37,095 bases of DNA from Actinomortierella ambigua (lineage: Eukaryota; Mortierellomycota; Mortierellomycetes; Mortierellales; Mortierellaceae): positions 1-37,095 of the forward strand of contig JAAAJB010000351.1 in assembly GCA_016098155.1 (NCBI GenBank). The letters run 5' to 3'. The notes below the pieces were generated by a model, which had not been told where the DNA came from, did not search any database, and saw nothing but the letters and a program-made list of their open reading frames with translations. Shown here in pieces: positions 28,629-37,095 of this stretch. The position numbers and the translations under genes are program-made. Position 1 is the stretch's first letter; each line of letters begins with the position of its first letter.

Positions 28629-30978
28629 CCCTTTGTAGTGGTAGTGGTTGTATTTAACGTGCTGCTGCTCGTAGTTGTGAGGGTGTGGTCGTAGTTGTGG
28701 TCGACTGTGGGAGAGAGAGAGAGGGCTATGGATGGGCAAGGAGGAGAGAGTTGTATGTATAGTGCAGCAACAGTTGGAGGAAAAGATAGGAAGAAAGGGA
28801 GGGGGGGTTGAGTAAGGGTGGTTGGTGCAAGGATTGGAGGAACTCTTAGGAATGTGGTCCAACAAAGGAGTCCGGCGCTGACAGTCAAGAAGCAGATACC
28901 TACACCGAAGTAAGAGGCGAGAAGAGGATGAAGAGGAGAAGGGTGAACAGGAGAAGGGTAGAAGGGGAGCTATGCGAAAGAAGAAGTGTGGGAGGAACTT
29001 GGACAGGAGGAGGAAACAGAAATCCTGAAAAAAAAGAAAAGAAAAGAAGAAAGGAAAGAAAGAAAAGAAAAGGGCCCCAGCTTGCACTTGTTTTACGGTG
29101 CTTTTCTGCTCTGTCTGGTGAAGTGAATGGAGAGGATGGAAAGGGTCATTCACAAAACGCTCATTCAGTAAGTGAACAGACGGTTGGGTGTATGTTGCTG
29201 CTCAGTGGGTGGGTATGTCGGCTGGGCAGTTGTGTTGTAGCCCTACAGAACTGAATAAAATAAAGCTCTCAACTTCCCCGATCAGCCTAATTCTTTTATA
29301 CTCTGCCCGTTGTTGTTTCCTTTCAGTGGCCTGACGGAGTCAACCCAGAGAGATATCTTTACGCGACAGTTTCTCCATGGTGGACCATCATCCTCTCTTG
29401 TCATCCTTCTCCGCCGGGGGGGAGTGGCGTGAGTCTTGATTGAGAATGGCTACATGGCGTGTCCTTTTTACCCCCCTCATCCCCTACAAGCTCTTCATGT
29501 TGTGTATTTAGCCCGCCGCCTTTCGATAAACAACAAAACTGTGCTAGTTGACCCATGACTGAAGACCATCTCTTCTGTCTTTGCAGATAGCCCTCCCCCT
29601 CCACCCTTCTCTTCCTCCATTCCATCGTTGTAAGGCGAGGCGGACCCTTGAAAAAAAAACGAGCTCGAGTCGGGGTGTGTGGGTAAGTATGGCAAGGTGG
29701 ATGGATGTGCGTGAAAGAACACATGCTAATGATTGATCTGTGGGTTACTGGTTGTCCGCCCTCTTGCTTCTCAAGAAGGCTGCAAGGTGAGCCAGCAGCA
29801 GGTGAGCCATGTATCCTCAATTGTGCAAGGAGGGCCAAAGTGTGAATAGATATTGAAGTTGTACAGCAGCACCAGGCGGCAGCTATATTATCGAGAGAGG
29901 AGGGGGCCCATTGTTCGTTTTTAGAAGAGGTAGTGTGAGGGTAAAGCGAGACCTCACTCACTCTCCGACTCCACATGGTCGTGCATAATTTTTTTTTCTC
30001 GTTGTTCTCTTGATCCCTCCCTTCATTTTTCCCCCGCTCGCTGTTCGCATTGGCTCAAGTGCCAATGCAAAAAGTACACACGCTGGACCCCCCTTCCTGC
30101 TCCTGCTACTGCACCTGTTTTTGCCCAACCGTATCGCGCGGAGAAGAGGATTCCTGGGGACAATTTGAGGCAAATAAAACATGTACATGCCGAGCGAGCA
30201 TGTCATGACCAAAGCAGTAAACACCCTTGGGCCTGGGAGAGACAGTTTTTTTTTTTTGCTTGGGTAACTGCCTCCACGGAGTCAAATGGACAAGGGGTGC
30301 AAAATGGATTGCTACTGGCGAGGATGTAGATGCGCTTCCCTCCAATTTCGCACATAGTGTGGCTCAAATTTGCTTACCAACGGGTGGAGGGGCGAGGGAG
30401 CGTGCACAGGCGAAAAAAAAAAACGTGCGACGAAGTGGTTGCATCGTCCTCTCATTGGCTGGCAAAAGGTGGGATGATCTCTGCAAAAGCCAATTGTTTG
30501 CTGTCTGCTCCTCTGTGTTTACGTTCCTCGTGTGCCAATGTCTAGTCTGCGTGTATGCTTGTGTGTGTGTATATCTGTCTGTTGAGAGCACAAAGTGTGG
30601 TGTGCGTCGTACACGCCCTTCACGGCAACAGTCTTTGTCAAGGTTTCAAATTGTACAGTGCTCTCGCAAAAAAAGTCCCCAAATACCACATTCCCTCTCT
30701 CGCCCGCATGAATAATGTTGTTGCCCAAAGATGCTTCTCTCAAATGACAGCAATAACCCTTGACCTCTCTTCTCGACCAAGAACGTTGTTGGTTGGCTAT
30801 CAACTCAAAAGCTGCTTCTTTCACGGCCCTGGCGCGGCTCTCCCTCACATAGCCCTGACCCTTGCTCACCTCTGTGAAGTGTCAAGGAGCGGTACCTGAA
30901 ACCCAAAAACTTTAAAACCTTCTTCTCGACCCATCTTCAGGGCTTTTAGCTCGGTAGAACGCCTGGACGGTCCTTTTT
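28629..30978. other. 2.35 kb spacer upstream of ADP1, no gene recognised
   Basis: It lies between the ADP1 start and the HEATR6 stop, both on the minus strand. GA-rich sequence at about 28715-29080 is pyrimidine-rich in the ADP1 transcript direction, consistent with its leader. Two overlapping AATAAA hexamers on the + strand at 29254-29264 have no + strand gene to serve. Open frames (for example one of 191 codons at 29401-29976, minus) are compositionally odd and show no domain. A tRNA-like half-motif at 30941-30980 is discussed as a finding. Confidence 0.55.
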
Positions 30979-33900
30979 TTACCGCCCTCCCTCCTCTTCG
31001 TTTAATGATGAAAGGTTCGAGGACGCCGTCTTCTGTTCATATTCTGTCAGTAGTGGGTCCGTGACAGGTGGCTGGGCAGCCTGAGAGCTATCTTGAAACG
31101 ACCTATCCACCGCCGTTATGGGTGAAGCAGTATTGGTTGTGGCCGCTGTCGGACGACTGTTGAGAATCCGTTGCTTCAGCTCCGTATCCAGCGGCAGATC
31201 CAAGCGCGAGGCACCTCCTGCCAGCTGCAGCATATGATCCAGGCATCGCAACAACTTGTTTTCTAACTGTGCTTTGTAGCGGTACTCGCTGAAATCATGA
31301 TCGGCCTGGTCACGGTCTAGGTTCTGCGTCACATCCATCAAGACATGGACCAGCTCTCGGAACATGGTACGGTGGCCATACTTGATCCGCCTCTTGGGCA
31401 CCGTCAGTGCTGCACACGCGTTGATGCGCACCTTAAAGTTCTTGCTCTGTCGCACAGCATTCAGCAATGCCCCATACACGGGCTCCGTCCACGATACCAG
31501 ATCCGACTCGCACGCGTAGATCGTCCCCGTTGTCAGTCCGATGGGAAAGTCGTCATTCATCAGTACATTTTGTACAGCGTGACATGCATTCCATCGGCCC
31601 TGGAAGTACGATTTAGAATAATAAAAAAAAGGGTGAAGGCCGGGGGGGGGAGGAGGAGGGAAGGATATTTTTTTAGTCAGACAATTGATTAGCATGTCCG
31701 AACGCATGGGTGTCATGGTAGTACAACATCATCAATAGAGGGTCTCCTTTGGCACGTGTCGGCGCAAAAGGCGGAACCCCCCCCCCACCCCATTTTTTCC
31801 CCTTATCGATTTACCTTGAGTGTTCCTTGCTCAATATTCTTCACGAGGATCTCCATCGCATCACGGACCAACGAGTGCCGTTCGCGCTCAAGGATGCCTT
31901 CGACTGTGACACGCAAGAGACCCCCAATGGCTCTTACACCATTGGATCTCAGCTTTTCATTGTCCTGACAAATGGCCAGGCTCGCCTGCATAACGTCCGT
32001 CCAGGTACTCAGAGTCAGTACCTCAGACAGGATCCCTTCCTGTCCTTCCGTCTTGAGTAGCACGAACGCATCACACAGATTGCCAACAGCCCAGCTGGCC
32101 CGCATGCGCACCGTCAGATTGGTATCCTTGCAAAGCTCCAACGCCGCACTCGTCATGTCCATCACGAATGAGTGGTCAGTACGCAGACTCGGAAACAGGA
32201 TAAACACGCCGAGCGTCTTGCAGGATGCTGCCTTGACTAGTGCACTCTCATCCTTGGTCGCTCCAAGCACAAGTGATAGCAAAACCATCTCGAGACGTGT
32301 CTAAAAAAAGGAGCCATGATACCATGATAAGTCACAAAGAAATGCCATTAGCATTACACAAAGTTTCTCGGTTCAGAGAAAAAAAAAGAACAAGAAATCG
32401 TGGCGACGAAAAAAAAAAATCCTTACTGGCAGCTCGTCAAACACTAGACTCGACATATGCGAAAAGCAGTCGCAGCCAAGTGCGCGAATCGTAGGGTTAC
32501 TGTCATTGACAATCTTGAGGACCAGCTTCTCCATCGTGTCCTTCCACCAGCCTGCGCTCTAAGTGGTTCCCAATTCGTGAAGTAAAAAAGATGGTTATCA
32601 TCGGCCACTTTTTGTATCCTATCCATTCCGTCGTCTGTTCATATATTTCTCACTATCCAAATTTCACAAAGGGTTTCTTACCAATGGAGGACTGGCACCG
32701 GATCCAGCCTTGGCAAACTCCTCAAGGAACGAAATCCCCGCAGTCCGTACACGATCGTCCTCCTCTATCTCAAGGCGCGACAGACAGGTTTCGATCTGTG
32801 ACCAACTATTCCGCAAGGCATCAAAGTGATGATGCGTCAACGCGACCAGCGTACCCCAGGCTTCGACCTTGATGGCCGGTGAGCTGTCTTTCGAGCCCAC
32901 CAAGATCAAGAGATCCTGAATCAACGGTGCTGGCTCAGATTCGGCCGCCTCTTGTGTCAAGAGACTCTGCTCAACTTCCTCCTGCGCCGCTTTGCAGTCA
33001 ACGAGCTCCTTGAGGAACCCCAGGGTCGCTATTTGCAAGACTTGTTCTATTATTTGTATGCACCACCATCCAAACAGTTTGTGTCAGTGCAAGCTCGTAC
33101 AAACCAAGGCCACCATATATATAAACCGCAATTCCTTACCTGGTGAATACAGGTATTTATGGATCGAATCCAACAAGATCTTGGTCAAGTCAGGGCGCAT
33201 ACGATCATAAGTACAACACGCCAGCATGGCGCTACAGCACTTGATCATTTGCACCAACACCCCAGTCTCCGTCGATTCGTCCGCCTTGCCAAAAGCTCGT
33301 GCAAGTCCAAGGTGCATCTCGCGTACCATCGCACCAATTCTCTCAGACAGCGTCAACATGCCTGTGCTCGGGCGAGTCACACCTTTGCTGTTGCTGTTGT
33401 TGTTGCTGTTGCTGCTGTTGCTACTGTTGTTACTGATACTGTTGGAGCCTCCAGAGCTGTGATGGTGTTGATGGTGATGGTGAAAATGGTGATATTTTTC
33501 CTCCGCCATCGCCAGATACTGTTTCGACTTCTCCAGCATCTGGACGAGCACGCCACAGGCCGAGACGCGGACTGTCATGATTGGGTCCGACCCAATCAAG
33601 CGCACCAACGACGGAGACTGCACCGTCGCCGTAAAGGTAAATGACGTCGACGACGAGTCTGGCATCCATTTATGCCATTGGGGTTGGAGCTGCTTCGGTG
33701 CTGCCTTGGCCAGGTCCTGTAGGCACAGCAAAGCGTTCAGACGCACCTTCCCGTCAGACTGGATCCGCTGCGAGAGTTGGTATTCGTTCTCACCCGCATC
33801 CGAATATTCCGAGTCTGATGATGGAAGCGCATGGCGTGGTAGTCCGTCGGCCATGTCGGGTCCTGAAGAGAAATAACTGCTCTTGGAGGTGGTGGTGAAG

Positions 33901-35445
33901 GCTACGGCGGACGAGGAAGAAGAGGAGGTGGCAGTGATGGAAGTAGGAGTGCTGCTGCTGCTGCTCATGGCTCCTCCAGATCCCGTGTGGGAAAAGGTAA
34001 AAGGACCCAAACTGGATGGGGTGGTATAGGACGTCCGCTTGATGATGCCAGAGGACGAAGTAAAAGAGGATGAGGTGGAGGCTGTAGACGCCGATGACGA
34101 GTATCCTGCTTCTGCGCCAAAAAACATGTACTTGACTATGGCGTCCACGATGGGCGTGATCGCACGAAAGCTGATATCTTTGTCCTCCTGAAGAATAAAA
34201 TGCAAGGCACGGAGAGCCGAGCTCGCAAGCTATGAATTGTTTGTTTGTCACCAAAAACAAAAATTAAAAAAAGGGCTACGAGTATGGCGACCAACATTTT
34301 TGATTCTTTTTCCTTTTCCATGTCCTTTTTCAATTCTTTACCTTGCGCTCCGAAGTTCGTTCTTTCCGACTGGCAACACCAGCCATACCAGCAACGGTAG
34401 TCGCCATGTTCAAGTTTTTCAGCAAGATGTCATACATGGCGTCAAAGTGGGCGGCAAACTGCGATCCGGTTTTGTAGACAAGGTTGGCAAGGGTATTGAG
34501 CATCATCCTTCGGTGCTCCGCAGGATACACTCGTCCTTGGGGTGATCGTCCTGCTATCGTCTGCATTAATTGCCATAGGCCTTTAAACGACTAGTGGGGG
34601 ACAGAAATAAAAAGCCGAAGGCCGTTAGTAAAGCGGAGATACTTATCACGGAAGCTAACGTCGTCCAGATTATCAGGGTCCACTCACTGTCGAAATGAAT
34701 CCTCCATTCTCGTATAACAGGACACTCAGAGCACGCAGAATGTCAATCTGTATTTTGGAGTGATCCACTGAAGCCGAGTCGGTAAATGTTGTTTGGTCGA
34801 TGGTATGTTGTAGAGCCTCCACTAAGAATGTCACCATAGGATCGAGTAGTTGCTGGTACTTCTTGTCCGATGTGATTGCCTAAGAAATCATCAACAAAGT
34901 CAGTATGCCATAGGTATTCCAAGGCCACGATGTCACCATAACGAGATCGTAATCACCCGTAGATTATTACCTTTGAAGGCTCCTTGCTGAACAAAGCGTA
35001 GATGGCCTTGGAGACGAGACTAATGTCTTCTAAGCGTACAGTCGTGAGGCATTTGGTGCTCAATAGTAAGATGTCAAGAGCCTTTGGTTGGCGTACGAGT
35101 AGAGTGTTGGGTGGTGTCAGTGAGTGACATTTGTTGCACAACCCATACCACTATGTGCGACGCCCAATTGATCTGTTTTTGTACCTTCTTCTCTCCAATA
35201 TGACCATTGTCATCCACTTGTGCGCCTGCTGCTACCTGAGCGACAAGATACTCTAGGTCGTTCCTGGTCTCGTCTTGCGAGGCTGCACTCATGGGCGTTT
35301 CCGCCGAATGAGAGGAAGCATTGCGATGTGCCAGCTTTGGGGTGGAGGAGGTAGCTACTTGGGAGCCTTGGCTAGCTGAAGTGCGTCGCCCATGGCCGCT
35401 TCTCATGTGCCGCCGATTCCTCGTAGCTGATCCTGGAGTGGCCAT
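30979..35445 (-). CDS. HEATR6: HEAT-repeat-containing protein 6-like protein
   Basis: Nine exons: 35445-35149, 35081-34971, 34879-34688, 34590-34342, 34229-33140, 33046-32682, 32558-32427, 32300-31815 and 31599-30979, joining to 1180 aa in one frame. All introns are GT-AG. The first join is the least certain, since GTACAA upstream is an alternative donor. Helical repeats occupy most of the protein: INWASHIVALDILLLSTKCL, FHLLDSI-type N-terminal repeats, then LGCDCFSHMSSLVFDELP, the block SCKTLGVFILFPSLR, RMRASWAVGNLCDAFVLL, and GRWNACHAVQNVL with KNFKVRINACAALTVPKR. These match the order and wording of animal HEATR6 (about 1180 aa as well). The 284-646 region has Ser/Thr-rich and His/Asn/Ser-rich low-complexity inserts. 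HEAT solenoids are scaffolds; HEATR6 has no established molecular role. S. cerevisiae has no obvious counterpart. It shares a divergent promoter with the cyclin gene. Confidence 0.9.
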
Positions 35446-35853
35446 GGGTGGGTGGGTGTAGAGATGTGAACTGACCAAGTGATTGTGTGAGCACTGTGCA
35501 ACTTTATTTTTCTTTCGAGGGAGTCACCTTGAGGGAAGTGCCACCAAGACTACCTTCTCTATCCCACTCTCACTGGCGCCATTCTCCACTATTTTACACT
35601 ATGAGAGACCTGGGTAATCGTTGCTGGCAATGGTATCGGTGCCAAAAGTTTTCTTGTCCTTTGTGCTTCTCCAGAAGTAACCTGTGTCCCCGTGAAGAGG
35701 ATGGCCAACGTCTGTACCAGCAAAAGGTTTGACAAGGTTGCGAGCTTGGAAGGACAGTGAAAAGCCACTTCATTCAGCGAGACTCCCTTCCCTCCGCTGT
35801 TTTACACTTTGCCACACTCGACCAGAGAGAAGTACAGTACTAAGAGAGCCAAC
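35446..35853. promoter_or_regulatory. Divergent promoter between HEATR6 and the cyclin gene
   Basis: 408 bases separate the two start codons. No TATA box is evident. A short purine/pyrimidine bias exists but nothing repeats clearly. Both genes' promoters must lie here, so shared control is possible. Confidence 0.6.
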
Positions 35854-37095
35854 ATGTACTCGCCGTCTCGGCCAACATCGCCCTCGCCATCGTATTCTCA
35901 TTCAAGATCCACCTCGATGATTGCTGCTGTCACTGGACAACCAACAGACTCCATGCTGGTCGACGCTATTCGGAGGCCACCGCAGGACCTGGTTTCCCTG
36001 AACCGCGTTTCAAGGACCTACTACAGTCGTCGAGAGCAGAATGCCATCTATGCTGCTCGGCAACCCATGTTGGACCTATATCGTCAGGCGCAGGCAAGGC
36101 GGGAAGCGTGTGAAGTCATTGCAGCCATTGGCAAACGGATAGGGTTGTAAGTCTACACTCCCTGCCAAAGCCACGATGGGAAAGAAAGAGAAATGAAAAA
36201 AAAAAATGGCAGGAACAAGCCAGCTCACAACAGATGCCTTGCTAACACAAAAACCTGTCCACCTACAAGTCCGCAGCGTACTATTAGCACCGCACAGTTG
36301 CTGCTCCATCGATTCTACATGTTTAACACTATATCAGACACCGGCAATGAGGCAAGTTAGGACAAAGAAATGGGATCCAAAGATCAACCAACTGGAAACT
36401 AAAAAAAAATCTGCGCTAATCGGTGTACTGGGCATCATTCTGATGTATTGATATATCTAGGTCGTCATGGCGTGTCTGTTTGTGTCGTCCAAGGTCGAAG
36501 ACACCATCAAGAAACTAAAGGACATCATGATGGCAGCATATCACTACCGACATCCGGATGTTGTTGATTGGGATCCTGAGAGCAAGGTGCGTCTTCTTGT
36601 CTGGGATTGAACGACCCAGGATGCACAGCAGAATAATGTCCAACGGAGGATTGGTCTCCTGTGCTGAGTCTTAATCCTCGCCTTCTCTTCATTATCTTCC
36701 AAACTCTTCTAGGAAGGAGAAGAGCAGCGCAAGCGAGTGCTCTCGTACGAGAAGATGGTCCTCGAGTCGATTTGCTTTGACTTTCACATCGTCCATCCAT
36801 ACAAGTATATTGTCAAGTTTGTAAAACTCTATGATGGTAAGCTGTGCTTCCTATTCGTGTTCTTTTGAATGGCTCGTTAGGAAGCAACACCAATGAATGT
36901 GCTCACTGTATTTTTTTTTTAATCTTTCGATTATCCCGACTAGGTCATATGGATGTAGCACAGAGGGCATGGCAGATTGCATGCGACTGGTAATGAACAA
37001 CCAAATAAGTGGATGGCTTATGTTCCGATAGCGCCAGAGTAGTGCATCAAGGATATTCTCGCAACTAACTCCTCTGTTTTTTTTTTTTTTTTTTT
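35854..37095 (+). CDS. CTK2: C-type cyclin, CTK2/cyclin K-like (3' part beyond window)
   Basis: Exons read so far: 35854-36146, 36270-36351, 36461-36586, 36713-36836 and 36944-36989, giving 223 complete codons plus two bases. After a Ser/Pro-rich N-terminus, DLVSLNRVSRTYYSRREQNA leads into a cyclin box: IAAIGKRIGFPQRTISTAQL, LLLHRFYMFNTI, ACLFVSSKVEDTIKKLKDIM, YEKMVLESICFDFHIVHPYK. This is the pattern of transcriptional cyclins; KVEDTIKKLKDI followed by VLESICFDF fits Ctk2, the cyclin subunit of the CTDK-I kinase that phosphorylates Ser2 of the RNA polymerase II tail, better than cyclins T or L. Intron 2 has a GC donor (GAG|GCAAGT). The window ends inside the fifth intron: GTAATG at 36990, then a CTAAC branch-like site and a T run to the edge. 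The assignment among C-type cyclins is provisional. Confidence 0.75.
36352..36460 (+). other. GC-AG intron in the cyclin gene
   Basis: The reading frame needs GAG joined to GTC (GNE|VVMACLFV). The donor is GAG|GCAAGT, the usual context of the rare GC donor class, and the acceptor is ATATCTAG at 36460. No GT donor nearby keeps the frame. Confidence 0.75.

Noticed and set aside
29401..29976. 191-codon minus-strand open frame between ADP1 and HEATR6
   Set aside because: No domain, skewed Ser/Pro/His/Thr content, and no supporting start context or splice pairing.

Overview
This is nuclear DNA from a fungus. Every confident gene is eukaryotic, several are split by short GT-AG introns, and the spacers are full of microsatellites, homopolymer runs and purine/pyrimidine-biased tracts. 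An early-diverging filamentous fungus (Mucoromycota, possibly a Mortierella relative) fits best. The reasons are near-balanced GC, long serine/proline-rich membrane proteins, and proteins with animal-like architecture that budding yeast lacks (a HEATR6 homologue and a Rab geranylgeranyltransferase alpha subunit with Ig-like and leucine-rich-repeat parts). The lineage is inference; no rRNA or other marker is present.

Layout, left to right. 1-1280: no gene recognised. 1281-4019 (-): single-pass secretory membrane protein with a small ectodomain and long cytosolic tail. 4020-8816: unusually long divergent spacer. 8817-11726 (+): low-complexity protein with a conserved C-terminal half, possibly tubby/LURP-like. 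12046-13252 (-): mitochondrial single-domain rhodanese, 3 exons. 13819-15881 (-): PEX3, 3 exons, with a disordered insertion of about 200 residues. 16296-19318 (+): Rab geranylgeranyltransferase alpha (BET4), 5 exons, the first only the start codon. 20105-23990 (-): kelch ectodomain, one membrane helix, long tail, 3 exons. 25159-28628 (-): ADP1-type ABCG transporter with EGF-like modules, 3 exons. 28629-30978: spacer. 30979-35445 (-): HEATR6-like HEAT-repeat protein, 9 exons. 35854 to past the right edge (+): C-type cyclin resembling CTK2, incomplete.

The exon joins were worked out by hand. Each complete spliced gene gives a total divisible by three with one open frame: rhodanese 156 aa, PEX3 597, BET4 771, kelch 1055, ADP1 969, HEATR6 1180. 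The genes look like an ordinary mixed stretch of housekeeping and surface-protein genes (peroxisome biogenesis, Rab prenylation, transport, transcription kinase cyclin), not a co-regulated cluster. Two gene pairs (PEX3/BET4 and HEATR6/cyclin) share short divergent promoters of about 0.4 kb.

I saw no transposon, CRISPR array, rRNA or complete tRNA. I did not find a clearly new multi-gene system. The most interesting items are unusual architectures (BET4, PEX3, the orphan C-terminal domain of the 969-aa protein) and unusual splicing (start-codon-only exon, GC-AG intron, in-frame stopless intron, and a poly(A) tract against a 3' splice site).
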